A DNA stretch of 64,000 nucleotides from Sapria himalayana (GCA_029783825.1 JAREIK010002450.1:1736539-1800538), one strand, 5' to 3'. Positions 23,193 to 34,528 are shown, counted from the first letter of the stretch. The notes: a model not told the origin generated them from the letters alone. Numbers and translations: made by a program.

Positions 23193-23419
23193 TGATTCCT
23201 ATTCATTTCAGTAATCAACACTTCTCTACAAATCAAATCATGAATAATAAATTATAGAAGCACACACAATATACATGATTAATCATAAAAAACATTTATC
23301 AAAATACGAGTGTATTTTAGTAAGTGTGATTCCCTTTTATTCCAACAATCAACACTTATCAACAAATCAAATCAAACATATTAGATGGTTGAAGCACAAA
23401 AATATGCATGATTAGTAAT
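23193..23419. repeat. Two imperfect direct repeats of about 93 bp
   Basis: Copy 1 (23193-23286) and copy 2 (23327-23419) both run TGATTCC, CAATCAACACTT (TAATCAACACTT in copy 1), ACAAATCAAATCA, GAAGCACA, then ATGATTA. A 40-bp spacer separates them. They lie just downstream of the PPR gene's stop codon and have no coding content. Confidence 0.75.
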
Positions 23420-23590
23420 GAGCACTTGTCTAATTTAGCCTACAATTGGATTTGGGTATGGACAAAAATTAAGTTTTTGTCATTTCATACTTGGTACTTC
23501 CTACCTTGCACTAAAGAAAATGCTCTAAGCTAAGTCACCATAACAAAATCAGAAATAAAAATGAATTCCACAATTTATTAAAAGACATCT

Positions 23591-25000
23591 TCAAATATTA
23601 GTTAAATGTGCAATGAATTCTCTGTCAACAAACCTCTTCATGTATTCGACTATTTGATCAATGTAAGGAGCTTCGAGAGGAATTCTCTTTTGAAGCATAA
23701 ACCTTGCAAGTATTGTAGCTTCCTTTCCATGTCCTTGCTGGAAAAGCCCATGCAAAAGGATAGAATAAATATCAGAATCAATTGAAGGCAAGCATTTCAT
23801 CTTCTCAATGTTATCAAATAACTTGAATGCATCAAGCGCCCGTTTATCCAGACAGAGTGCCCTAATCATAACAGAACATGCAAAACTATCAGGTCTTATT
23901 CCATCTGCTAGAGTCCTCCTAAAGACTACCTCTGCCACATCAATTTTCTTAATTTTAATCAAACTCACCACTAGAAGACCATAACAATCACCATGGGAAA
24001 TCATACCTCTAGACACAAATTTTTCAGCCAACTTATGTGCTTCATCGGGAAGCCCATTCATACAAAGGCCTTCAATCAAAACAATAATTGTGACATGATT
24101 TGGTGCACACCCAAAAGTTTCCATTTTATCCAAGATGCCTAATGCATCTTTTATTCTTCCATCCTGGCAGAAATTTTGAATCACTGAGGTGTACGTAACA
24201 ACATTTGGGCTACACTCACTGCCTCTCTCCTCCATCTCCTCTAATAATTCAAATGCCTTATCGTATTTTGCAAGCTGACAATATCCATCTATAAGTGTAG
24301 AATACACAACTACATTAGGTATGCAACCATGTTTTCTCATTGTCTTCAACAATCCACATGCCTCCTCCAATCTCCCCATTTTAACATACCCTTTTATCAT
24401 TGATACGCACGTAACCATATCTGGGTATAGATCTATCAATCCCATTTCACCCATTAGCTTCTGAGCCATTTCCATGTCAGACTCACAGTCACAAAACAAC
24501 CTGATGACAATATTATAAGCACTTGTATCCGCACGAACACCAAATTCAGACATTTTTTTCAGCACTAACAAAGCTTCCTTAGCCAGCTCAGCTTCTTTAC
24601 ACAGATTCAAAATTACTTTTAACACCTTCACAGTTAACACGCAATTCTCCATCCTATAGGTCTCAAGTAAATCAAATATAACACCTGGGTTACGCTTAAT
24701 TTTGAACAATTCACAAGCATTGCTATACGTGTAAGAAGTATGTCTATAGTTTGGTTGGTAGCCAGCCCAGATAAAAAATCTAAGGCCGACATGGGGATTG
24801 GTCAATGAAAACCTGCGTAAGACTTCACAGACACATTTGGAATCCAATTTGACATTGAACGAAGTCAATGATTTTTCTGTGTTTCTAACATTTTGCTGCA
24901 GGTGCGTGCAGAGTTTATCAGTCAGAGAAGCCAAGAACATAACCGAGGTTTTGCACACTTTGGGTGCAATGGAGACTGGGAGACCCAGACAGGCGATCAT
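23591..25000 (-). CDS. P-class pentatricopeptide repeat protein
   Basis: This is an intact, intronless 469-codon gene. PPR proteins bind organellar RNA sequence-specifically and guide processing, stabilisation or translation. Tandem helical repeats of 35-37 residues run from about residue 123 to 443, for example 195-229, 230-266 and 267-301, each with the VVTYTSVI / GRIKDALGIL / GCAPN pattern. There are no long or short PLS-type motifs and no E, DYW or SMR tail, so it is P-class. The first 35 residues lack acidic residues except one Asp and contain Lys, Ser and hydrophobics, consistent with a mitochondrial presequence (inference). The start is the first ATG after an in-frame TGA 60 bases upstream. 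From memory it resembles the Arabidopsis At5g47360 type in length and in the segment near residues 50-100; orthology is unproven. Repeat 267-301 has Thr-5/Asn-35, which the PPR code links to adenine. Confidence 0.95.
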   Translation of the reverse strand: MIACLGLPVSIAPKVCKTSVMFLASLTDKLCTHLQQNVRNTEKSLTSFNVKLDSKCVCEVLRRFSLTNPHVGLRFFIWAGYQPNYRHTSYTYSNACELFKIKRNPGVIFDLLETYRMENCVLTVKVLKVILNLCKEAELAKEALLVLKKMSEFGVRADTSAYNIVIRLFCDCESDMEMAQKLMGEMGLIDLYPDMVTCVSMIKGYVKMGRLEEACGLLKTMRKHGCIPNVVVYSTLIDGYCQLAKYDKAFELLEEMEERGSECSPNVVTYTSVIQNFCQDGRIKDALGILDKMETFGCAPNHVTIIVLIEGLCMNGLPDEAHKLAEKFVSRGMISHGDCYGLLVVSLIKIKKIDVAEVVFRRTLADGIRPDSFACSVMIRALCLDKRALDAFKLFDNIEKMKCLPSIDSDIYSILLHGLFQQGHGKEATILARFMLQKRIPLEAPYIDQIVEYMKRFVDREFIAHLTNI

Positions 25001-25207
25001 AGAATAGAATAAACTGTTCTGAGTTTGATGGCGCCCCAGAAGCGCCTCGTAAAACCGTCATCACCGCATTATCAAACCGTGTCACACTAACCAATGCGCA
25101 GTCGATAGTGAACTAATAACATCCCCAACCACATTCAAAATTTACTCTGACTAAACTCATCAAAATACCAAAGTGTTGTGCGACCTTGAGTTTTTGTTAT
25201 AGGGCTT
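25001..25207 (-). promoter_or_regulatory. Short promoter interval of the PPR gene
   Basis: About 200 bp separate the PPR start codon from the inverted-repeat element. The interval is less AT-rich than its surroundings near the gene (GGCGCCCCAGAAGCGCC at about 25030) and must hold the 5' UTR and core promoter if transcription begins close to the gene. No clear TATA box can be named. The inserted 13.8-kb nest has displaced whatever distal control sequence existed. Confidence 0.4.
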
Positions 25208-25340
25208 GGGAATTATGTTTTGGGGTATTCCCATATATTTTTAAAAATTAGAAATTAAATTTTTAATATTAAAAAAAATGACAAAACTATAAATAAATTA
25301 AAAATAAGGGCATTCAAATTCGTAAGTACTGAACTACCCT
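25208..25340 (+). repeat. Left terminal inverted repeat
   Basis: This aligns along its whole length with the reverse complement of 38915-39049. Shared blocks include AATTATGTTTTGGGGTA, TTTTTAAAAATTAGAAA, AACTATAAATAAATTAAAAA and GGGCATTC. Differences are single substitutions and short indels. Confidence 0.85.
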
Positions 25341-25906
25341 CATCCCTGCCCCTCGCCCATCTATTGTAGCCCTTCTCCTCCCGCCCCTCTCCCCTCCCCC
25401 TTTTCCATGAGCTCCAACGAGCTTGATTGTGGAATTGTGTCAAACTCCACGATCAAACTCGTTGGAGCTTGATCATACTAGAGCTCGGTGAACTCTGTCG
25501 AGCTCCACAATGGAGCTCGAGGAGCTCGAGAAGCTCTAGCGAGCTCGATGTGTGGCTCATTGGAGCTCGTAGAGCTTCGTCGTGCTCGGTGCAGCTCCAT
25601 GGAGGAGCTCATTGAGTTTCGTTGAACTTCTTCATGGAGCTTGTGGAGCTTGACAGAGCTCCACAAATGAGCTAGACGTAGAGCTCACTGGAGCTCCACG
25701 AAGGAGCTTCCTGGAGCTCTGTGAAGGAGCTTGATCATCAAGCTCGTGGAGATCTATCGAGTTCTAGGGAGCTCACTAGAGCTCGACAAGCTCCTTCTTG
25801 GAGCTCGTGGAGTTTGGTCGAGCACCACGATGTTGCTCGAGGAGCTCTAGTGAGCTCCATCTTTGAGCTCCATGAAGGAACTCGACTTGGAGCTCACTTG
25901 AGCTCC
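25341..25906. repeat. GAGCTC-rich array, left part
   Basis: After a C/T-rich stretch (25341-25408) the palindrome GAGCTC occurs about twenty times in 500 bp, mostly as GGAGCTC with C, G or A after it, at irregular spacing of roughly 10-30 bp. Because the word is its own reverse complement, every frame on both strands stays open and yields Ser/Arg/Glu/Leu-rich pseudo-proteins (for example 25427-25615 and 25478-25666). These are not genes. The array continues beyond the copia insertion at 38641. Confidence 0.85.
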
Positions 25907-26270
25907 TATTGTATTATAATCAATGTTCCTTGATACAGCAAGGATCACAATAGAGGTGATATTTTAAGAAGAAAAGAAAATCACAAGAAGAAGATGAAAG
26001 AGATCCCGAGAAGAGAGTTAGAGAAAGCAAACACAGAAACAGTAATATTAAATATGATATTCAAGTAAAAAACAAATCCGATAAAAGTGTGCTTATATTA
26101 TATATTCTTGATAAAATAAAATGATAGAGTCAAAAGCAACTTTTTAATAATTATAAACCCGAAACACTTTCATTTATTGGAGAAACAGTGACTTAATGAT
26201 TTGAAGTTCATTGTATGCATACTATGAGCTCAAATTCATCAAACCGAATGACCGAGGCCCAATATCAACA
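25907..26270 (-). repeat. Copia F 3' LTR
   Basis: At 364 bp it aligns over its full length with 38293-38640. The terminal TG has become TA on the plus-strand left side; the other end is ATATCAACA, so the ends were TGTTG...CAACA. Shared blocks include AAGGATCACAATAGA, TGATATTCAAGTAAAAAA, CTTTCATTTATT and GACCGAGGCCCAATATC. Confidence 0.9.
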
Positions 26271-26697
26271 TTCTCTCCTATTTGATGTAATTTGTTTAAG
26301 CCCTAGCTTTTCTCTTAAGTACACTAGTTTTCCTCTTAAGTACACTAGTTTTCCTTTAGGCAATGACTTGGTGAAGATATCTGCCAGTTGTACTTTAGTT
26401 ATGCAAAAGATCAACTTTATCTCATTAGTCTCAATTACATCTTTAATAAAGTGATATTTAAGTCCTATGTGTTTTGTTCTGCTATATATTATAGTATCAC
26501 TAGCTATGGATATAGTAGACTGATTGTCACATAATATATCAGTCGGATCTTTTAAAGGTACATCTAGATCAGTCAACAACTTTCTCATCCATAAAGCATG
26601 TGATGTTGCAACTGAAGCATAAATATATTCAGCTTCAGTCGTGGATAGTACAAAAGAGGATTATTTCTTAGATGACTAAGAAACATTAGTCGTTCAT
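26265..26697 (-). pseudogene. Copia F RNase H, C-terminal half
   Basis: The minus-strand frame begins at the gypsy junction and reads SSKK, VLSTTEAEYIYASVA, ALWMRKLL, then ILCDNQSTISIA and RTKHIGLKYHFI, ending with ADIFTKSLPKGK. This is the second half of copia RNase H, including the DNQS and TKHI motifs. The first half lies 7.8 kb away at about 34534-34600, on the far side of the gypsy element. Stops occur in the first 40 codons, then 107 codons are open, the last part reading into duplicated sequence (two KLVYLR copies). Confidence 0.85.
26271..26282 (-). other. Copia F polypurine tract
   Basis: On the minus strand AATAGGAGAGAA directly precedes the 3' LTR, the position and composition of the plus-strand primer for reverse transcription. 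Confidence 0.7.
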
Positions 26698-27548
26698 TGT
26701 GAAATCCCGAAAAAAAATGAATAAATAATTCATAATTTAATTTCTAGGAAAAAATGGGCAAAATGATAATTTTGTAATAAGAGAAAATAAATAAAATTTT
26801 AGAGTCATAATGATAAAATGGATGTCGTTATTGAATTCGTCTTCAAAAATATAGTTACGGTGCCAAATTACTTTAAATTCTGAGAAAAATTAGAATTTGT
26901 TATATTTTTATTTAATTAAATAATTATTAGAATATTTATAAAAAAAATTTGCTCAACTTAAAGACCGCACCACGTTGTCCACACGTGGCTGTGCATGCGC
27001 GGGTGGTCTGTCGGCTGTCCAGGTGTCAACCCAAAAGAAAAAAAAATATTATTAATTAATGATAATAATTATAGGGAAAAAAACAAGAAAAACATCATGA
27101 ATCCGGAAAATGGGGGAAAGGTTGAAAAAAAAAAACGTTCGGCGCCGGAGAGAGATACCGTACAGAAAAAAATATTTGTGAATTTTTGTTAATCGTAAAG
27201 AATTATTCTGGAATCGAAATGAAATAGTCCAAGAACTAAAGTTACTCTACACGACGAGATCTTCACATTGATATCAAATTTATAAAATTTATGTGAAATT
27301 TTCTGAAAGGTAGCGGTTTCTATTTAATGGCCAAAAAAGATCATTTTTATATTTCTATTTAATTTGTTAGAAATTTTGTTAGAAATGATTATTTGGTGAA
27401 ATATTTTGATATTTCATTTAGTAAAAGTTAGTACAAGACGAATTGGATTTGGATTGTTATAATTGTATCTGAAACATGGATTAAATTAGAAATGGCATAA
27501 TTACATTTCATACGCACGGGAACATTCCATATACATGGTGAGTGTATG

Positions 27549-27579
<31 letters not shown>

Positions 27580-27822
27580 GATGGTATTTAGCAAACTCGA
27601 ATTGGGACAACGTCCAGACTGAGTTGTGCGAGATTTTATTTGGTACATGGTTATTATAGATTGCGAACTCGAATTGGGACAATGTCCAAACAAAGTTACA
27701 TCGGTACATATTTCTCAGAGTAAATCCAAGAAAATCATATTTTATTCGGATAAATTTCCAATATGTTTTTTGAAGGAGGTCCATATTTTTCAGAATAATT
27801 CTAAAAAAATAAATATTTCTAT

Positions 27823-27858
<36 letters not shown>

Positions 27859-28278
27859 TATGTCACACATGGCTTCGACATGTGTGAGGGAGTCAATGGG
27901 ACTCAGGAATATGAGTATATAAACATTTCATCTATAATTGCATTCATATAAATATTATACTTGAATGAATGTTGATATATATTCATGACGTTTTACGTGC
28001 ACTTAGCTTAGTATAAATATTATACTAAGCTTTGTTCACTCCGTTTGTGAAATCCCTTTTCAGGTATAGGTCTAAGACAGATAACAGATCCACATACGAG
28101 ATCGCATATGTGAAGGGAAGCCGGTTGTGGCTTAAATAATATGTTGTGTGTTTTCTTTATTCCGCTGAGCAAATAAAATGAAAAAAAAATTGTATTGTAC
28201 ATTTGAGAAAATTTTAATTTATTACACATTGTATTGTGTGATGGAATGAATGGACCCCCTGGGGGATGAGGTGTCACA
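26698..28278 (+). repeat. Gypsy 5' LTR
   Basis: At 1581 bp it aligns with 33024-34528. It contains a (GT)n run at about 27557-27578 and a (TA)n run at about 27826-27853. A direct repeat of GAACTCGAATTGGGACAA, about 75 bp apart (27592 and 27663), is also present in the other LTR. The 5' LTR has a segment of about 90 bp before the (GT)n run that the 3' LTR lacks. The open frames here come from these repeats and are not genes. Confidence 0.92.
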
Positions 28279-28281
28279 GCT

Positions 28282-28299
28282 TTGTATTAGAGGTTAGGT
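28282..28299 (+). other. Gypsy primer-binding site, decayed
   Basis: TTGTATTAGAGGTTAGGT starts four bases after the LTR and matches the initiator-Met-type site TGGTATCAGAGCTTAGGT at 15 of 18 positions. One of the differences is C to T. Confidence 0.7.
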
Positions 28300-28559
28300 A
28301 TATGATTACCTATAACTCAGAAATTGGTACAAGTTTCATAATGTGGTAGGAAAGTTTAGATATATAAATATCTAATACTCGGGGAAAGAGAAAAACACTA
28401 GGGTAAAAAAACATAACCTTAGCGATGTAGAAAATGAAATGATATTCTCGAAATGAAAAGTCTATTATTAGTTGGCATGTACACTAATAATAGGGGCCGT
28501 GGGTGTAAGTATCGCTGTTGCAAGAGTTGCACAAACTAGTGTAACTTGAGGTCAAGAAG

Positions 28560-29100
28560 GATCAAGTAACCTCCTAAAGTTCAAGGCACATCAACCTCCA
28601 ACATTTATAGGGGGAGGATACCCAATGGCGGTAGATCATTGGTTTCGACAAGTTGATAAAATCTTGGATGCAATGAAATTACTTCCAATGCTACCAAGAT
28701 CCGGCTAGCAGCGTTCCATCTAGAGGGTGAGTCCCAAATTTGGTGGGATTGGATTAAAGCCTCAAAAAATATAGAGGCAATGACATGGGAAGAATTTAAA
28801 GAACTATTTAAGGAAAAATATTATTCCAACTTCAGCTAGACATCCCAAGGCCTGAGAATTCCTTGAACTTAGACAAGAAAATATGATGGTGATGGACTAC
28901 ATGGCTAAATTTACTGAATTGGCATGTTTTGGGAATGATTATGTGGCTACTAATTTAGCTAAGGTTCGAAAATTTGAAGATGGATTAAAAATGTCCATCC
29001 GAGGCAGGATTGTGGGATTTCTTATCTAAGATATGGATTTGATGGTTAAGACAGCTTTAGCCATCGAGCGGAAGGTTGAAGATGCACGAAATATCCGGGA
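28560..29100 (+). pseudogene. Gypsy gag relic
   Basis: Frame pieces read FKAHQPPTFIGGG and DHWFRQVDKILDAM, then MTWEEFKELFKEKYY, and after a frameshift MDYMAKFTELACF and TNLAKVRKFEDGL. They match the Retrotrans_gag pattern PP-F-G, W---IEKIFD-M, W--FK--F---YFP and V-EY--KF--L. At least two frame changes break the domain. The zinc-knuckle region expected before the protease (about 29400-29560) is not readable as a CCHC motif. Confidence 0.8.
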
Positions 29101-29559
29101 AATGATTAGAAGTGCTAGCTGAAAGAGAAAAGAGAATCAACATTTTTCTGGAAAGCGGCAGAGACCATTTATCCCATGAAGATTTTATGGACAAGGTTGT
29201 GATTATCAAGGCCAAAGCTAGACTAGGAATTCTAGCTAAATTGGATAGAAAAATTGTTTTTATGTCATCAGCCTGGACATTAGAAATAGAAGTGTCCACT
29301 GAAGTAGGAATTCCAGGATTATGAGACATCACAGTCCCAGACATCCGTGGGAAATACGCAAATAGAGTTTATTCCTCATTTCTTTAGTACGGGTCCAAGG
29401 AATTGGGTGCAATCTCGGGGTATTCAATAAATATTTTCTACTTCACAAGCATATCAGGGAGGCCAAGGCAAGAGTCAAGGTCGAGGCAAGAGCTCATAGA
29501 CCGGGACTTTAAGGACCCAAGGGTGTGTCTATGCAATTATACCACAGATAGAAAGGATA

Positions 29560-29930
29560 GATCAGTCAGTGGTACAAGGTACATTCTTGCTTTTTCATTT
29601 ATGAGCAAGAGTTCTATTTGATTTTGGTGCATCAAATTCATTTATTTTTACATCATGTGTGAAAGAATTGGGATTAAGAGTTAAAAACATGGATGAACTA
29701 TTGCATGTGACTTCTCCTTTGGGGTCTAAGGTGAAAATTAGTCAGATATGTCAAGATTGTGAGTTAGAAATCTTAGGGATTATATTTATGGCAGATCTTA
29801 GAGTCATGGACATGTCGGATTTTGATGTAATTCTTGGCATGGATTGGTTAACAGCACATCGAGTCATTACTGATTGTAATCGTAGAAGAATTATTATCCA
29901 CACACTAAACGATATATGTGTTGTATTTCA
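29560..29930 (+). pseudogene. Gypsy aspartic protease relic
   Basis: The frame reads VLFDFGASNSFI at about 29608, where the retropepsin active site Asp-Thr/Ser-Gly-Ala-(S/T)-S is expected; here the second residue is Phe. The C-terminal protease motif FDVILGMDWL is at about 29820 and is well preserved. A stop lies just before the active site. The domain runs on into RT in the open frame at 29659-30324. Confidence 0.85.
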
Positions 29931-31390
29931 GGGGGATAAGCTTGATGCGTTACCCCTTACTATATATGATTCTAAATGGCTGGGACAACTTATGGGTTGG
30001 TTGACATGTCTCACCCTAGAAGAAAAAGGGACATTGAATATGAATCTTCCTCGGGTAGTTTGTGAATATGAGGATGTTTTTCCTGATAAATTACCAGGAT
30101 TGCCCCCGCACAGGGATGTAGATTTTTGTATTGAGTTACATCCTAGTACATCACCCATTTCTATGACTCCACATAGGATGTTACCGATTGAATTACAAGA
30201 ACACAAGGTCCAGATACAAGATTTGTTGGACAAGGATTTTATTAGACCCAGCACTTCACATTGGGGTACTCCAGTTTTATTTGCAAAGAACAAAAATAAA
30301 ATCCTTCGACTGTGCATTGATTAACGATAGGTGAATAGGGTTACGTTAAGAATCAATATCCATTACTAATGATTGATGATTTATTTGACCAGTTAAAAGG
30401 AACACATGTCTTTTCCAAAATAGATCTTCGTACTGGATATCACCAGTTGCTAGTTAGAAAGGCTGACATTTCAAAGACAGCATTTAGAACACGGTATGGG
30501 CATTTTGAGTTTATTGAAATGCCTTTCTAATTGATGAATGCACTAGTAGCATTCATGGATCTTATGCATAGAATATTTCAGCCATATTTAGATTATTTTG
30601 TTGTGATTTTTGTGAATGACATTTTGATCTATTCTCAGTCCGAATGAGAGCATGATGATCATTTACATATTATTCTCCAAACTTTGAGAGAATATAAGTT
30701 GTATGCCAAGTTTGGTAAATATGACTTTTGGTTGACATAAGTAAAATTTTTGGGACATGTAGTATTAATTACAGGTGTCTCTGTGGACCCTGAAAAAGTC
30801 AGGACAGTCATTAGTTGGGAAAGGCCAAAGTCAGTTTTTGAAATACGTAGTTTTTTTGGATTGGTTGGGTATTACAGAAGATTTATTGAGAATTTTTTCC
30901 GGTTAGCTGCTCCAATGACTAGATTGACCAAGAAGGAAGTCAAGTATGAGTAGACTGATTCATGTGAAAAGGCATTCCATAAATTAAAAAGGAGGCTTAC
31001 TTTAGTGCCTATTCTAATAGTTCTAGATAGGGGGCATAAATATACAATGTATTGTGATGCCTCGAAAGATGGATTGAGATGTATTCTGATGCAATCTTGG
31101 AGAGTGGTAGCTTATGGTTCAAGATAGTTAAAGAATCATGAGAGAAATTATATCACACATGATATAGAATTGGCGGCTATAATCATAACTTTAAAAATAT
31201 GGCACCACTATTTGTATGAGGAGTAATTTGAGGTATATTTAGTCCATAAAAGTTTGAAATATATCTTTACACAACGAGACCTTAACATGAGACAACATCG
31301 ACAGATGGAGTATCTAGAAGATTATGATTTTACTTTGCATTACCATCCAGGTAAGGCAAATGTGGCGGCTAATGCACTTATTTGAAAGTC
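29931..31390 (+). pseudogene. Gypsy reverse transcriptase and RNase H relic
   Basis: RT begins with VCEYEDVFPDKLPGLPP and IELHPSTSPIS, then VQIQDLLDKDFIRPS and WGTPVLF. It is cut by a stop after RLCID at about 30322. The palm motif reads [10 protein letters not shown] at about 30609, where FVDD is expected, so one catalytic Asp is Asn. The connection and RNase H follow with KFLGHVV, SFFGLVGYYRRFI, YCDASKDGL and HDIELAAII, and the tether [15 protein letters not shown]. At least seven in-frame stops or frame changes are visible. Confidence 0.9.
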
Positions 31391-31399
31391 ACGGGGTGC

Positions 31400-32880
31400 T
31401 CTAGCTAGTATAGCTTCATGGGAATGGGATATTCTTGAAATTGTGAGACGATTCAGCTTACAATATAGTAGTGAAAGCCATGGTGTTATCAGGAGTTTAG
31501 TAGCTATACCTTTGCTATTAAATAAGGTGATTGAGATGCAGAAACAAGATGTAGAAATATTATCTATAAAGAATCGAGTAGAGATTGGTACGTGCGATGA
31601 AGGTTGGACTATTCATATGAATGGTAGTCTTTGGTTTAGGGGAAGAATTGTGGTTCCCTAGATAGTGGAATTGAGAGAGGATATTCTTAGAGAATTTCAT
31701 TATTCTCATTTTACAGTACATCTAGGTAGCACAAAGATGTATAGTATAATGATCTTTGTCACCAGTATTACTGAAATGGGTTGAATAAAAATATTAGGGA
31801 TTTTATTCGATGATGCCTCACATGTCAGTAGATAAAGGCTGAGCATTAGAGGCCAGCAGGATTATTCCAGCCTTTGGAGGTAGCAGAGTGGAAATGTGAG
31901 CATATCACAAAGGATCTTGTCACTCACTTGCCACAGACATCACAAAAACATGATGCTGTGTGGGTAATTGTGGACAAGCTTACAAAGTTAGCATAATTTC
32001 TAGCAATGCGAATGACCTTCACATGCGAGGAATTGTGTAGGTTATACATACGAGAAATTATCCGATTACATGAGTGCCAGTATCTATTGTATCGAAAAGA
32101 GATCCCCGATTTATAGTTCATTTTTGTAAGAGTTTTAAGAAAACAATGGGAACAAAGTTGATAATCAGTCAGAAAGAACCATGCAAGTTTTGGAAGATAT
32201 GTTGCGAGCATGTTGTCTAGATTTTAAGGGTAGCTAGGAAGAATATTTACCTTTGGTCGAGTTTTCTATAACAATAGTTATCATGCAAGTATCCAAATGG
32301 CACCATATGAAGCATTGTATGGAAGGCCATGTTGATTTCCAATCTGTTGGATAGAGGTGGGAGACTGATCCATCACGGGTCCAGATGTGATTAGAGATAT
32401 CTCAGAGAAAGTAGATTTGATACGAAAATGTCTTCTTGCAGTACAAAGTCGACAAAGTTATGCTGATAAACAAAGACGACCCTTAGAATTTGAAGCAGAA
32501 GATCATGTTTTCTTGAAAGTAATGCCAAAAAGGGGAGTAATCAGATTTGACAAGCATGGAAAGTTATCACAAAGATATATTGGGCATTTCGAAATACTCA
32601 AGAATTTGGGTTTGGTTGCTTTTCGATTGGCATTACTGCTACATTTATCTGGTGTCCATGAGATATTTCACTCTTCTATGCTTAGAAAATATATTTCTGA
32701 TCTAACTCATGTAATGAATTGTGGCGAACTAGTTATTGATGCAGATGAAACATTTAAAGAAATATCAATGCATATCATTGATAGTCGAGATCAAGTTTTG
32801 CAATGCAAAACTATAAGATTAGTAAAAGTAATATGGCAGCATCGAGGACTAGAAGAAGCAACATAAAACATGATGAGACC
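31400..32880 (+). pseudogene. Gypsy integrase with C-terminal extension, relic
   Basis: The zinc-binding region starts near LREFHYSHFTVHLGSTKMY at about 31680. The DDE core between 31830 and 32300 is poorly readable; KLTKLA at about 31975 and the WQLIISQSERTMQVLEDM segment at about 32150 are degenerate matches. The last open frame (32387-32866) is clear: QSRQSYADKQRR, DHVFLKVMPKRGVIRF, KLSQRYIGHFEIL and GVHEIFHSSMLRKYISD, the GPY/F-like region of plant chromoviral integrases. It continues with DSRDQVLQCKTI and LVKVIWQHRGLEEAT, the start of a chromodomain-like tail that stops where TWE is expected. Confidence 0.85.
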
Positions 32881-33009
32881 ATGCGTGTTGCTTATCCTTT
32901 TTTATTTGAAAATTAAGGTATGCATTTTAGTAATTTAATAATTATTTAACTTCATAATATGTTTATAAGTGCAAAGGTGTATTTGTAAAAATTTTGGGAT
33001 GAAATTCTT

Positions 33010-33023
33010 TAAGGAGGTGAGAA
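33010..33023 (+). other. Gypsy polypurine tract
   Basis: AAGGAGGTGAGAA immediately precedes the TGTGAAATCCC start of the 3' LTR, the expected place and composition for plus-strand priming. Confidence 0.7.
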
Positions 33024-34022
33024 TGTGAAATCCCAAAAAAAGGGCAAAATGATAATTTTGCAATAAGAGAAAATAACCTGAAAATTTAAATTGAATGTCA
33101 TTATTGAATTCATTTTGGAAAATATTGCTACGGTGTCAAATGTTAAATTCTGAGAAAATTTAGAATTTGTTATATTTTTATTTAATTAAATAATTATTAG
33201 AATATTTAGAAAAAAAAATTCGCTTACCCGAAAGACCACGCCACGTCGTTCGCACGTGGATGTGCATGCGCGGGCAGGCTGGCGACTGTCTAGGTGTCAA
33301 CCCAAAAGAAAAAAAAATATTATTAATTAATGATAATCATTATAGGAAAAAAACAAAAAAAATGTCAGGAATCTGAAAAATGGGGGAAGGCTGAAAAAAA
33401 ATGTTCGGCACCAGAGATATATATAGTACAGAAAAAAAATATCCGTGAATTTTCTTTTAATCATAACGGATTATTCTAGAATTAGAATGAAATAGTCAAA
33501 GAACTATAGTTACTCTATACGACGAGATCTTCACATTGATATCAAATTTATAAAATTTCTGTGAAATTTTTTGAAAGGTTGTGATTTTTTATTGTTAGAA
33601 TTTCTTTTTATTTAATGGCCAGAAATGATCATTTTATATTTCTATTAGAATTGTTAAAAATTTTATTAAAAATGATTAATTGGTGAAAATTTTCGATATT
33701 TCGTTTAGTAAAAGTTAGTACATGACGAATTGGATTTAGATTATTATAATTGTGTCTGAGATATCTATTTGGATGGTATTTAGCAAACTCGAATTGGGAC
33801 AACGTCCAGACTGAGTTGCGCGAGATTTTATTTGGTACATGGTTATTATAGATTGCGAACTCGTATTGGGACAACATCTAGGCAGAGTTACGGTGGTGCA
33901 TATTTCTCAGAGTAAATCCAAGAAAATCATATTTTATTCGGATAAATTTCCAATTTATTTTTTGGAGGAGGTCCATATTTTTTGGAATAATTCTAAAAAA
34001 ATAAATATTTCTATAGATATAT

Positions 34023-34066
<44 letters not shown>

Positions 34067-34528
34067 CTCTCTATATATCTATATATATATAATATGTCAC
34101 AATTAGCTTCGGCATGTGTGAGGGAATCGATGGGACTCTAGAATATGGATACAAAAATATTTCATCCTTAATTCCATTTATATAAACATTGTACTTGAAT
34201 GGGTATTGATATATATTCATAATGTTTTACGTGCACTTAGGTAGGGGGTAACTTTGAAAGAGTTTACCTCTATTGAGTTTTGCTCACTCTATTTGTGGGA
34301 TCCCTTTTCAATGTATATGTCCAAGACAGATGACAGATCCACATGCAAGATATCACATGTGAAGGGAAGCCGGTTGTGGCTTAAATAATATGTCGTGTGT
34401 TTTCTTTATTCCGCTATGCAAATAAAATGAAAAAATATATATATTGTACATTTGAGAAAATTTTATTTTATTGCACATTGTATTGTGTGATGAAATGAAT
34501 GGGACCACATGGAGGATGGGGTGTCACA
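33024..34528 (+). repeat. Gypsy 3' LTR
   Basis: At 1505 bp it has the same TGTGAAATCCC start and GGTGTCACA end as the 5' LTR. A (TA)n-(TC)n-(TA)n run lies at about 34017-34092. The two LTRs differ by many substitutions and several indels, so the insertion is not recent. Confidence 0.92.

Larger units (their letters stand above)
26698..34528 (+). mobile_element. Ty3/gypsy element nested in copia F
   Basis: LTRs are 26698-28278 and 33024-34528, both starting TGTGAAATCCC and ending GGTGTCACA. The target duplication is TTCAT (26693-26697) versus TTCCT (34529-34533). A degenerate PBS follows the 5' LTR and a purine-rich tract precedes the 3' LTR. Internal order is gag, protease, RT, RNase H, integrase, with the chromovirus-like C-terminal extension, so this is a Ty3/gypsy element of about 7.8 kb, probably of the Tekay/Del group by sequence resemblance. 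Frames are broken throughout. Confidence 0.92.

Noticed and set aside
24798..25007. Plus-strand frame opposite the start of the PPR gene
   Set aside because: It is a shadow frame antisense to the intact PPR coding sequence.
25255..25933. Cluster of 60-70-codon open frames on both strands (Ser/Arg/Glu-rich)
   Set aside because: They come from the GAGCTC palindrome, which leaves all frames open on both strands. There is no protein-like composition or family match.
26995..27922. Open frames inside the gypsy 5' LTR
   Set aside because: They include translated (GT)n and (TA)n repeats; equivalent sequence in the 3' LTR is not conserved as protein.
29928..30317. 129-codon minus-strand frame
   Set aside because: It is antisense to the gypsy protease/RT frame at 29659-30324, which has the recognisable motifs.
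28560..32880. Endogenous pararetrovirus as source of the RT
   Set aside because: There is no movement or coat protein region; the LTRs, PBS, gag-PR-RT-RH-IN order and chromovirus-like tail show a Ty3/gypsy retrotransposon.
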